Shown here piece by piece: positions 1-5,812 of a stretch of 6,188 bases of DNA (positions are counted from its first letter, which is position 1; each line of letters starts with the position of its first letter). Both the position numbers and the translations under genes were made by a program. This stretch comes from an uncultured Bacteroidales bacterium (GTDB taxonomy: Bacteria; Bacteroidota; Bacteroidia; Bacteroidales; Muribaculaceae): positions 1 through 6,188 of the forward strand of contig USIY01000141.1 in assembly GCA_900554845.1 (NCBI GenBank). Reading direction: 5' to 3'. Below the pieces are notes generated by a model. The model saw only the letters and a program-made list of their open reading frames with translations, did not search any database and was not told the DNA's origin.

Positions 1-32
1 CGTTTTTTATGCCCTTATCTCATCAATCATAT

Positions 33-51
33 ACTTGCGAAACTTAAATAA
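33..51 (+). repeat. 19-bp repeat, left copy (inverted partner at 6132-6150)
   Basis: The sequence ACTTGCGAAACTTAAATAA occurs here on the plus strand and exactly once more, on the minus strand, at 6132-6150. Both copies point inward with ACTTGCG at the outer end, as terminal inverted repeats would. Chance identity of 19 bases within 6 kb is very unlikely even for AT-rich DNA. No target-site duplication is visible next to the two copies, so this could equally be a dispersed intergenic repeat of the genome. Confidence 0.75.
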
Positions 52-157
52 ATTAAATTTCAACACTTACTTATTCCAAATATTCTAATAAATAGCCGCC
101 CGCAAACTTCTAAATTAATTTGAACAGCTACTTAATCGTCGTTTTGGTTTGACGTTG

Positions 158-165
158 CAAAGTTA
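158..165 (-). promoter_or_regulatory. possible leftward promoter -7 box (TAACTTTG)
   Basis: Read on the minus strand, the bases match the Bacteroidetes -7 consensus TAnnTTTG perfectly. A -33 element about 20 bases further up is poor (TTTCGG context rather than TTTG). If real, it would drive a gene to the left of the window with a leader longer than 150 bases, because no start and frame are visible between here and base 1. Confidence 0.3.
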
Positions 166-214
166 TATCGACTGTCGTCTTCAGGCCGAAAATAATCCTT
201 ATTCAAACATTATG

Positions 215-236
215 GAATTATTACTGAATTATTACT
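215..236. promoter_or_regulatory. 11-bp perfect tandem repeat, candidate response-regulator operator
   Basis: GAATTATTACT occurs twice in tandem (215-225 and 226-236). The 11-bp period is about one helical turn, which is the spacing that OmpR/PhoB-family dimers recognise head-to-tail. The centre lies about 70 bp upstream of the predicted transcription start of the kinase-regulator operon, a usual place for an activator site. The role in autoregulation by the regulator at 1762-2454 is inference; the repeat itself is seen directly. Confidence 0.4.
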
Positions 237-260
237 CTTCCAAAATTACACTGACCGAGA

Positions 261-292
261 TTGCCTAATTTCAATGGTTCTTGCTAATTTTG
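261..292 (+). promoter_or_regulatory. promoter of the two-component operon (TTG-N21-TAATTTTG)
   Basis: A TTG at 261-263 and TAATTTTG at 285-292, separated by 21 bases, match the Bacteroidetes housekeeping promoter consensus. The -7 box ends only three bases before the ATG at 296, so transcription would start at or just inside the start codon. The in-frame TTG at 281 overlaps the promoter and is therefore an unlikely start. Confidence 0.65.
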
Positions 293-295
293 CAT

Positions 296-1765
296 ATGGA
301 AAAGAAGATAAAGGTTCTCTACATAATATCGATAGGCGCCATAATTGCCTTCCTTGTCATGCAGGTCTACTGGCTTTATACTCGGTATGAATATACACTA
401 CGGATAGCCGAAATCGAGGCGCAGTCGCGGATTGTGGCTACGATACGTGAGGATATGCAGGAACGCACCGATCATCCTGACACCTCCGTTGGGGGCGGCA
501 AGCATGAGTCCAATTACAGTATGCAGACCCGTGTTGACACCCAAGGACGCACAACAAGGGTCTCGGTGCTTTCTGTGACGCGCTATGCGCAGAGAATCCT
601 GGGAATCAAAGAAGACAGACCTCTCACGGATGAGGAAAAGGAGCGGGCCGGGGAGCGACTAATGGAGCATCTGATTAAAGTGGATTCGCTGAAATCCGTG
701 TTCGAAGCTTCCAACGCACCGTCGGAGGGAGCGATGTGGAGCGCGACGAAAAACGCCGAGCTTGACTGGCTGGAGCCACTTGATCCGGCGGCGATCGACT
801 CTATGCTCATGAAGAAAGGAATCGACGCCGATGTGAGTTTGGTTATCACCGACTCCGTCGTGTGGGAGCCGTGGGTCGAAAAACATGCCGCCATATTCGA
901 TTCCACAGTAAAGGTAGCGGTGCCTTATTCGGAACTGGAGAGAAAATCGGTGCTTGTCACTTATCGTATCCCATCATTGGAGATACTTTCTAAAATGAGT
1001 GGAATTCTTGGGTTTGCCGCGGCCATCTCACTGCTTCTGATACTGTGTCTGATATGGCAGTTTTCGACAATCGTGCGGCTGAACCGTCTTGACGCTATGC
1101 GCAACGGGTTCATCACCACTATGATACATGAATTGAAACGACCTTTGACTACTTTGAAGATGTGTGTGTCGGGAATCGAGAATGATACGATGATGTCGGC
1201 TCCTGAGACAAAAAAAGAACTTACATCTGAAACGCGCAGGGCCCTTGACAATCTTTCCTCATATTTTTCCAAGCTACGCGACATTACCTTCAACCGAACC
1301 GAGCAGATACCTCTGGACATCACGGTGTTCAATCTGCGGCCCCTCTTTGATGCGACATCTGCGGCCACAGTGATTCCCTCCGGCAAGCATGTGGATTTTA
1401 TAAATAGGATTCCGGAGGATATGGCAATCTCGGCCGATCGGTCGCATATCTTAAACATTCTCACCAATCTTGTGGAGAACGCGATAAAATATTCCGGAGA
1501 CGACGTTACTATAATCGCCGAAGCGTTGCGGCATGACAATGTCACGGCGATAAAAGTCTCTGATAACGGCAACGGCATAGCAAAAGGGGATATTGATAAG
1601 ATTTTCTCACGGTTTTACCGGGGGAAGAGTTCCTCTGACGGGCAGCCGGGTATGGGTCTTGGACTCGCTTATGTCCGTCTTCTCGCCGAGGCCCACGGAG
1701 GTTCTGTAAGTGTGGAGAGTCAAGAGGGAATTGGCTCGGAATTTATTATCATTATACCGCAATGA
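296..1765 (+). CDS. membrane-bound sensor histidine kinase (HisKA/HATPase_c)
   Basis: This sensor kinase should autophosphorylate on His and pass the phosphate to the regulator encoded next to it. I start it at ATG 296 (489 aa), because the open frame further up overlaps the -7 box. Residues about 6-28 form a first membrane helix, about 29-232 an extracytoplasmic sensor region of no family I can name, and about 233-257 a second helix. The H-box HELKRPL holds the phosphoacceptor His278. The ATP-binding domain follows with an N-box (NLVENAIKYS, Asn395), G1 (DNGNGI, 423-428), an F-box (IFSRFY, from 436) and G2 (GMGLGL, 452-457), so the catalytic parts look intact. The residue four after His is Arg282, where most HisKA kinases have Thr or Asn; that position is important for phosphatase activity. 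The stop overlaps the regulator start (ATGA), indicating translational coupling. The signal sensed cannot be told. The layout resembles Bacteroides RprX/RprY, but I do not assign that name. Confidence 0.95.
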   Translation: MEKKIKVLYIISIGAIIAFLVMQVYWLYTRYEYTLRIAEIEAQSRIVATIREDMQERTDHPDTSVGGGKHESNYSMQTRVDTQGRTTRVSVLSVTRYAQRILGIKEDRPLTDEEKERAGERLMEHLIKVDSLKSVFEASNAPSEGAMWSATKNAELDWLEPLDPAAIDSMLMKKGIDADVSLVITDSVVWEPWVEKHAAIFDSTVKVAVPYSELERKSVLVTYRIPSLEILSKMSGILGFAAAISLLLILCLIWQFSTIVRLNRLDAMRNGFITTMIHELKRPLTTLKMCVSGIENDTMMSAPETKKELTSETRRALDNLSSYFSKLRDITFNRTEQIPLDITVFNLRPLFDATSAATVIPSGKHVDFINRIPEDMAISADRSHILNILTNLVENAIKYSGDDVTIIAEALRHDNVTAIKVSDNGNGIAKGDIDKIFSRFYRGKSSSDGQPGMGLGLAYVRLLAEAHGGSVSVESQEGIGSEFIIIIPQ

Positions 1766-2454
1766 ATAGGAATATTAAGATACTTCTTGTAGATGACGAT
1801 CTCCGTAACTCAATGCTTCTGAAACGTTTTATCGAGGCAGAGGGGTATGAGGTGACTTATGCAAGCGACGGCAGGGTAGGGCTAGAGCTCTATGCGGCGA
1901 CGAATCCCGATCTTATTCTGCTTGACATTAATATGCCGGAGATGAACGGTTTCGAGATGGCGCAGGCTGTCAGGAAAATCGACAAAAAGGTTATAATCTT
2001 TTTTCTGACCGACCGGACCGAGAAGGCCGATCGTCTGCACGGGTTCTCTCTTAAGGGCAACGACTATATTCCGAAGCCTTTTTATCCTGAGGAACTGATC
2101 GCAAAGATAAAAGAGCGATTCGAGAGCCGGACTGTCGACGAGGATGTGGAATATCAGTTAGGTGGTACGATATTTCGTCCCAATCTTTCTTCGGTGACGT
2201 ATAAAGGGGTGTCGCATCAGCTTACGGTCCGTCAGACAGAGATTCTTCAGCTTCTTTCCGAGAATCAAGGGAGAATAGTGGACAGGGACAACATACTCCG
2301 TTCGATATGGGGCAACGACAGCTATGCCAACTCCATGGCTCTGAATGTACAGATCACCTATCTCCGGCGCCTTCTGGAGGATCCTGCCGTCTCCATAACC
2401 TCAATAAAAAAGAAAGGTTATATTCTGAGCGCGGAATCTAAGAGTGTATTCTGA
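1762..2454 (+). CDS. OmpR/PhoB-family response regulator
   Basis: This 230-aa DNA-binding transcription factor is the evident partner of the upstream kinase. Residues 5-120 form a receiver domain with the acidic cluster Asp11-Asp13, phosphoacceptor Asp55 (LLDINMP), the switch Thr83 and the conserved Lys105 (PKPF), so phosphorylation should be possible. Residues about 132-223 form a winged-helix domain of the Trans_reg_C type, with the recognition-helix region near MALNVQITYLRRLL and the wing near IKKKGYIL. Length is usual for the family. The ATG overlaps the kinase stop by four bases, so both are made from one mRNA. The usual ADDY before the Lys is GNDY here, a mild variant. The target genes are unknown; the 11-bp tandem repeat upstream of the operon is a candidate binding site. 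It is related to, but not clearly the same as, RprY. Confidence 0.95.
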   Translation: MNRNIKILLVDDDLRNSMLLKRFIEAEGYEVTYASDGRVGLELYAATNPDLILLDINMPEMNGFEMAQAVRKIDKKVIIFFLTDRTEKADRLHGFSLKGNDYIPKPFYPEELIAKIKERFESRTVDEDVEYQLGGTIFRPNLSSVTYKGVSHQLTVRQTEILQLLSENQGRIVDRDNILRSIWGNDSYANSMALNVQITYLRRLLEDPAVSITSIKKKGYILSAESKSVF

Positions 2455-2465
2455 AGACGGGCATA

Positions 2466-2795
2466 GTGAAGGAGAATACCCGGACGCCGGGGCTTCAGGA
2501 AGTGAAGAAGAAGCTCCAGTATCTGTCGATGTCGGCCAAGGAGCGACGTGCGTACGATGCCCATATGGACACGATAATGGTCCAGAACGATGTCCTCGAC
2601 ACAGCTCGGGACGAAGGACGTGCTGAAGGACGTGCTGAGGGCCTTGTACAGGGACGAGCCGAAGGTCTTGCCGAAGGCATCACAAAAGTCACGAGGAAAT
2701 TGATTGCTTCCGGAATGGACAACGGGATGATCTCTTCGCTAACCGGTCTGAGCCTTCAGGAAGTCGATGAAATACGTAAATCAGTGAAGGAATGA
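2466..2795 (+). pseudogene. C-terminal remnant of an Rpn/PD-(D/E)XK-family transposase-like protein
   Basis: The frame from GTG 2466 gives 109 aa; an ATG at 2529 is an alternative start. Residues 1-48 resemble the charged helical linker of Rpn-like proteins (SAKERRAYDAHMD). Residues 49-71 are a Gly-Arg-Ala-Glu-Gly repeat tract, and 76-106 are a helix-turn-helix-like end (GMISSLTGLSLQEVDEI). This order is typical of the C-terminus of PDDEXK_2/Rpn recombination-promoting nucleases, which are about 300 aa long. The N-terminal nuclease core is absent: a stop lies in this frame at 2439-2441, inside the regulator gene. I read it as a 5'-truncated remnant left downstream of the regulator, 11 bases after its stop and probably still transcribed with it. 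No Shine-Dalgarno is seen. A small stand-alone protein with this tail remains possible, since the frame is intact to its stop. Confidence 0.6.
2613..2683 (+). repeat. 12-bp coding repeat (GAAGGACGTGCT and degenerate copies)
   Basis: Two perfect tandem copies (2613-2624, 2625-2636) are followed by diverged copies to about 2683. They encode the alternating Glu-Gly-Arg-Ala tract of the remnant above. The unit is a multiple of three, so copy-number change would alter length without shifting the frame. Confidence 0.7.
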
Positions 2796-2877
2796 TAGTT
2801 TGTCCGGGAAAGAATAGTAGATTGATTATTTATTCTTGCAGATCTTTATCGGGTGGAAAATCTCCATCACAGGCATG

Positions 2878-3777
2878 TCAGTCGGAGCTTTTTGCCTTGC
2901 TGATGGTGACGAGCCATACGCCGGTGAAAATCAGTACGATCGCCACACCCTTGAGGGGCGTGAATACGTCAAGTCCAAGGATGATGCCTGTGACGGTGGC
3001 CACTATAGGCTGAATGTAGTTGTACATTCCTACCAATGTGGGTCTTAATCTTTTTTGACCGATCATGATGCAGATATAGGCCAGGAACGTGGCGCATATC
3101 ACCACATATGCAATGCCGCTCCATTCCAGATGCGATATCGCCCCCCAGTCGGTGGCGGCAAGCCAATGGGAACTGGCGGGGAGTCCCACAACCGCGGCGG
3201 ACAGAAACATCCATTTCATCAAAGTCACCAAACTGTACTTGCGGATGAAGTTCCGATACAGGGTGAGATAAAGCGCGTACGACAGCTGTGCGCAAAGCAC
3301 TATCAGATCACCCAGCGCAGGATTCGCGCCACCGCTCCCGGCTCCGTTTCCGGCAATCAGAATTATTGCTCCCGCGGCTCCGGCGGCGATTCCTCCCGCT
3401 TTTTTAAGAGTGATCGGCTCGCGCAATATCAGCCACGCCAGCAACATCACCCACATCGGCATGGTGGTGGTGACCAGCGACGCCTCGCCGGGCGAGGTAA
3501 GGCTAACTCCCAATATGAAGCATCCCTGATTGAAAAGAACGCCTAACATTCCCGCTCCGAACAACCTTAGGATATCTTTGGGAGGCACATGTTCGCGAGG
3601 AAGAAAAAGCGACGTGAGCCAGAACAGGGCCGCGGCCCCGGCCACTCTGAAATCCACCATGACCATCGGTGCCACGACTCCGGCGGCAAACACTATCTTC
3701 GCCACCGGAGACATCAGTCCCCACATCACATTAGCCCCCAGCATCGCAAGATGTCCCTTTGCCTTGTTCATTTCCAT
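2878..3777 (-). CDS. EamA/DMT-superfamily inner-membrane transporter
   Basis: The 299-aa product is a hydrophobic protein with about ten predicted membrane helices, arranged as two homologous EamA halves (about residues 10-142 and 155-292). Family marks include an N-terminal helix of the type NVMWGLMSPVAK, LREPIT (118-123) closing the first half, and YNYIQPIVATVTGIILG (252-268) in the second. Members of the drug/metabolite transporter superfamily export or import small metabolites such as amino acids; the substrate cannot be read from the sequence. Two ATGs (3777 and 3771) are possible starts. The first lies only four bases beyond the -7 box, so it would be leaderless or nearly so. The gene is convergent with the two-component operon (82 bases apart) and divergent from the broken exchanger (121 bases apart), so it is probably transcribed alone. 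Confidence 0.92.
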   Translation of the reverse strand: MEMNKAKGHLAMLGANVMWGLMSPVAKIVFAAGVVAPMVMVDFRVAGAAALFWLTSLFLPREHVPPKDILRLFGAGMLGVLFNQGCFILGVSLTSPGEASLVTTTMPMWVMLLAWLILREPITLKKAGGIAAGAAGAIILIAGNGAGSGGANPALGDLIVLCAQLSYALYLTLYRNFIRKYSLVTLMKWMFLSAAVVGLPASSHWLAATDWGAISHLEWSGIAYVVICATFLAYICIMIGQKRLRPTLVGMYNYIQPIVATVTGIILGLDVFTPLKGVAIVLIFTGVWLVTISKAKSSD

Positions 3778-3781
3778 AAGG

Positions 3782-3813
3782 CAAAATTACTCAAAAAAAC
3801 TGACTGGCGCAAA
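3782..3813 (-). promoter_or_regulatory. promoter of the EamA transporter (TTTG-N20-TAATTTTG)
   Basis: On the minus strand, TTTG (3813-3810) and TAATTTTG (3789-3782) are separated by exactly 20 bases, a full match to the Bacteroidetes consensus. Only four bases separate the -7 box from the first ATG, so the transcript should begin at or next to the start codon. Confidence 0.75.
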
Positions 3814-3898
3814 GTATGAAAACGGAACGGAACGAACACTACGGCGGCGTGTATGTTTTATTATTAAACTTACTGTCGGTTAAATTACCTGCTTATTT

Positions 3899-4453
3899 AT
3901 GTTCCACGATATACTATTCTTTCTTTTAGGGCTTGCGCTGATTGTGGCGGGAGGCAATTATCTGACGGACGGGGCAACCGTCATCGCCCGCAAGATGCAT
4001 GTCTCGGGCCTCGTGATAGGCCTGACGGTGGTGGCTTTCGGATCCTCTGCGCCGGACCTTGTGGTCTGCATGATGTCGACTATACGGAATCATTCGCAGT
4101 TGGCGCTGGGAGATGTGGTGGGAGCCAATATTTTCGATCTTCTTTTGGTGGTGGGGATAGTGGCCGTGATAAGACCGATTGCAATATCGGCCGACAGGTA
4201 GTGGAAAGGACTGCCTATGGTAGTGCTCGCTTCCCTGGCTCTCTTCTTCTGTGGGGAAGACAAGCTTTTCGATGGCGCTGCATCGGATGTCATTGACCGC
4301 ACGGACGGCCTTATGTTCCTTCTCTTTTTCGTGATTTTCATGGTTTATCCGTTCGGCATGAGCCGGCAGTCATCTGTGCCGGCGGTGGATCAGCCGGACA
4401 AGTCAGACAAGTCGGATTGGTCTGACAAGTCTGACAATACTTCTGTAAGCTGA
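3899..4453 (+). pseudogene. broken calcium/sodium:cation antiporter (CaCA, YrbG-like), N-terminal half
   Basis: Residues 1-100 read as the first half of a CaCA-family exchanger: a hydrophobic start (GLALIVAGGNYLTDGA), the alpha-1 ion-binding repeat (GLTVVAFGSSAPDL, 41-54) and GDVVGANIFDLLLVVG (71-86). An amber codon TAG at 4199-4201 interrupts it. The same frame then continues with clearly homologous sequence (WKGLPMVVLASLALF, DGAASDVI, TDGLMFLLFFVIFMVY) to about 4375. There the family similarity stops and the frame runs through a 9-bp repeat (SDKSDWSDKSD) to a stop at 4451-4453. The whole second half, including the alpha-2 repeat needed for transport, is missing; the family is usually over 300 aa. 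It is therefore non-functional as an exchanger. No good promoter was found; TAAATTAC at 3881-3888 is only a partial -7 match. Confidence 0.85.
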
Positions 4454-4553
4454 TCCTCGACGTAATCCACCATTGATCCGTATCCTCTCCATCACAAGCT
4501 TCCTGTGCCAGATAGTAGCGCGGGCTCTCCGCAGCCGTGTACAAAAGGTTGAG
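4390..4553 (-). pseudogene. remnant of an unidentified minus-strand gene, frameshifted
   Basis: On the minus strand, 4553-4488 reads LNLLYTAAESPRYYLAQEACDG. After a one-base deletion or two-base insertion near 4487-4483, the next frame (4482-4390) reads YGSMVDYVEDQLTEVL followed by LSD repeats and a stop at 4392-4390. The two pieces join into a plausible soluble C-terminus rather than random translation: balanced composition, with no stop or low-complexity sequence before the repeat. A TGA closes the frame just upstream of 4553, so the N-terminal part is lost, with the RhuM gene now beginning where it would lie. I do not recognise the family with certainty. Its 3' end and the cut end of the exchanger share the same 9-bp repeat on opposite strands. 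Confidence 0.35.
4394..4437. repeat. 9-bp tandem repeat (TCNGACAAG)n, five degenerate copies
   Basis: Units start at 4394, 4403, 4412, 4421 and 4430. The third is variant (TCGGATTGG) and the last is incomplete. On the plus strand it encodes SDKSDWSDKSD in the exchanger frame; on the minus strand it encodes LSD/QSD units ending the remnant frame 4482-4390. Repeats of this kind are, to my knowledge, scattered in Bacteroidales genomes between or at the ends of genes. Here it marks the point where the exchanger gene is cut off. Confidence 0.8.
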
Positions 4554-4558
4554 TCAAG

Positions 4559-4593
4559 GGTAAAAAGAGAACTCAATCAATTATCTTTTTACC
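4559..4593 (-). terminator. 10-bp inverted repeat spanning the RhuM stop codon
   Basis: GGTAAAAAGA (4559-4568) and TCTTTTTACC (4584-4593) pair perfectly around a 15-base loop that contains the RhuM stop codon (4575-4573). It may stop or stabilise the RhuM transcript, but it has no clean T-tract after the stem, so the terminator role is uncertain. The inverted repeat itself is exact. Confidence 0.35.
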
Positions 4594-5571
4594 AGCTTTG
4601 TTGTTGAGGGCCTTGATGGTCTCGAGATAGGCACGCTCCACGGGTGAAAGCTCGCGTATTTGGAATTTACGATATTCTTCCCTGGCTTTTTCCATTGCCT
4701 GCTGATGGCTGACGGATCCTGGGCCATTCAGCAATGCCTCGCCTGTGGAAGAAAGGATTGTGTCGAGTTGTCGCACATAGTCGCTCATATACATCGGACG
4801 CCGTTTCATGGCCTGAACTTCGGCAAAATCGAAATATCCTGAAACAAGGTTATTTAGAATCTTCAGCTCGTCATCGTTCAAATAATTCTTGGCAATCTGC
4901 GCGTCGCGCAGTGTCGGATGGTCACCCTTGAATGACGTCAGTCCCATCATCGGAGCGTCCGCATCGGCACGTTTGAAGATTACTTCAGCGGCAGTATTGC
5001 CATGCGCGGCGAAATGAAGTTTATTCTGCACGATTTTGAAGAATTCAACCGAAACTTCTGAACGGGGATCGTAATCCACGGCAGTCGCATATAAATCAAG
5101 GACCTGACGATACATTACTTTTTCAGAGGACCGAATGTCCCGGATGCGGTCCAGGAGTTCCCGCCAATAGGCTCCACCGCCATTGCCCTTCAGCCGCTCG
5201 TCGTCCATGGTGAAGCCCTTGATGATATACTCCTTCAGCCGCTCCGTGGCCCATTTCCTGAAATGGGTCGCAATCACCGACCGGATCCTGTAACCCAACG
5301 AGATAATCATGTCGAGATTGTAGAACGTAACATTATAAGACTTGCCGTCGGCGGCAGTTGTTCGGAATTTCCGAACAACTGATTCTTTATCAAGTTCTCC
5401 ATCCTCGAAAATATGTTTTATGTGTTCACTGACATTAGCTTTGCTCGTATTATACAACTCGCAAAGCTGTTGCTGCGAAAGCCATACAGTCTCGCCTGTG
5501 AACTTCACGTCGACGCGGGTTTCGCCATCCTCGCTCTGGTAAATGATGATCTCGTTGTTCTCTTCCGCCAT
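4573..5571 (-). CDS. rhuM: RhuM-family protein (virulence RhuM, COG3943-like)
   Basis: This complete 332-aa soluble protein has the usual length and layout of the RhuM family. Residues 29-60 form a helix-turn-helix-like segment (LSQQQLCELYNTSKANVSEH). Residues 85-120 hold the conserved block LDMIISLGYRIRSVIATHFRKWA. Residues 131-169 hold YWRELLDRIRDIRSSEK and LYATAVDYDP, 177-215 hold FFKIVQNKLHFAAHG and MMGLTSFKG, and 228-270 hold YLNDDELKILN and YMSDYVRQLD. The biochemical activity of the family is not established. It is named after a gene of Salmonella pathogenicity island 3 and is often found in accessory regions near restriction or mobile genes; the N-terminal motif suggests DNA binding. 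It has its own promoter, sits alone between two gene remnants, and shows no partner gene in this window. The start at 5571 follows an A-rich leader of about 25 bases. The symbol is by family only. Confidence 0.9.
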   Translation of the reverse strand: MAEENNEIIIYQSEDGETRVDVKFTGETVWLSQQQLCELYNTSKANVSEHIKHIFEDGELDKESVVRKFRTTAADGKSYNVTFYNLDMIISLGYRIRSVIATHFRKWATERLKEYIIKGFTMDDERLKGNGGGAYWRELLDRIRDIRSSEKVMYRQVLDLYATAVDYDPRSEVSVEFFKIVQNKLHFAAHGNTAAEVIFKRADADAPMMGLTSFKGDHPTLRDAQIAKNYLNDDELKILNNLVSGYFDFAEVQAMKRRPMYMSDYVRQLDTILSSTGEALLNGPGSVSHQQAMEKAREEYRKFQIRELSPVERAYLETIKALNNKAGKKIID

Positions 5572-5602
5572 TTTAATAAATCTTCAAGGACTTAATACAT
5601 TG

Positions 5603-5633
5603 CGAATTTACTAAATATTAAGCAATAAAACAA
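5603..5633 (-). promoter_or_regulatory. promoter of the RhuM gene (TTG-N20-TAAATTCG)
   Basis: On the minus strand, TTG (5633-5631) and TAAATTCG (5610-5603) are separated by 20 bases. The -7 box deviates from TAnnTTTG at one position. The predicted start near 5597 gives a leader of about 26 bases, an ordinary arrangement unlike the two leaderless genes in this window. Confidence 0.5.
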
Positions 5634-5672
5634 TTTTGAGTGACCGCAAACGAAAGAGAAAACTTGCTTTGT

Positions 5673-5715
5673 AAAAAACGATTGGCAAGTGAATAAAAGA
5701 ACTTGCCAATCGTTT
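5673..5715 (-). terminator. strong intrinsic terminator, leftward
   Basis: A 15-bp perfect stem (5676-5690 with 5701-5715; core CGATTGGCAAGT / ACTTGCCAATCG) closes a 10-base loop. On the minus strand a run of six T (5678-5673) overlaps the stem base, as in a rho-independent terminator. It would end transcription from the LRR remnant side and insulate the RhuM promoter 40 bases further on. On the plus strand the tail is only TTTG, so leftward action is more likely. Confidence 0.65.
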
Positions 5716-5812
5716 GTATAAAACAACTATTTAATGTATGTATCCTCCTTTGATAGCATCATCGTTGAAGGATTTCCTATACTTTTACTTTTAAAAAAAA
5801 ATATCACATATT

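Larger units (their letters stand above)
1..280. other. AT-rich intergenic region upstream of the two-component operon
   Basis: No convincing coding frame is visible on either strand. It contains one copy of a 19-bp repeat (33-51) that recurs inverted at the right end of the window. It also has a possible leftward promoter -7 box (158-165), an 11-bp perfect tandem repeat (215-236) and the -33 element of the kinase promoter (from 261). A short GC-rich island lies near 93-103. Any gene to the left must start outside the window. Confidence 0.7.

Noticed and set aside
281..295. Extension of the kinase to a TTG start at 281
   Set aside because: The extension overlaps the -7 promoter box, so the mRNA would not contain this codon; the ATG at 296 also fits the usual start just before the first membrane helix.
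961..1578. 205-aa minus-strand frame inside the kinase gene
   Set aside because: It lies wholly opposite well-conserved kinase domains and shows no family motif; it is a shadow of the coding strand.
1762..2454. Naming the pair rprX/rprY
   Set aside because: Gene order and domain types agree, but the residues I can compare from memory differ widely from RprY, so orthology is not supported.
2810..2837. AAGAATA / TATTCTT inverted repeat between the convergent genes
   Set aside because: Only seven AT-rich pairs with a 14-base loop and no T-tract; too weak to call a terminator.
3055..3546. 163-aa plus-strand frame opposite the transporter
   Set aside because: It is rich in Gln, His, Gly and Arg, with no domain, and fully overlaps a confident EamA gene.
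3881..3888. TAAATTAC as promoter for the exchanger gene
   Set aside because: It only partly matches TAnnTTTG and has no TTG at a suitable distance.
4199..4201. Programmed readthrough or recoding of the amber codon
   Set aside because: The gene also lacks its entire second half, so decay is the simpler explanation.
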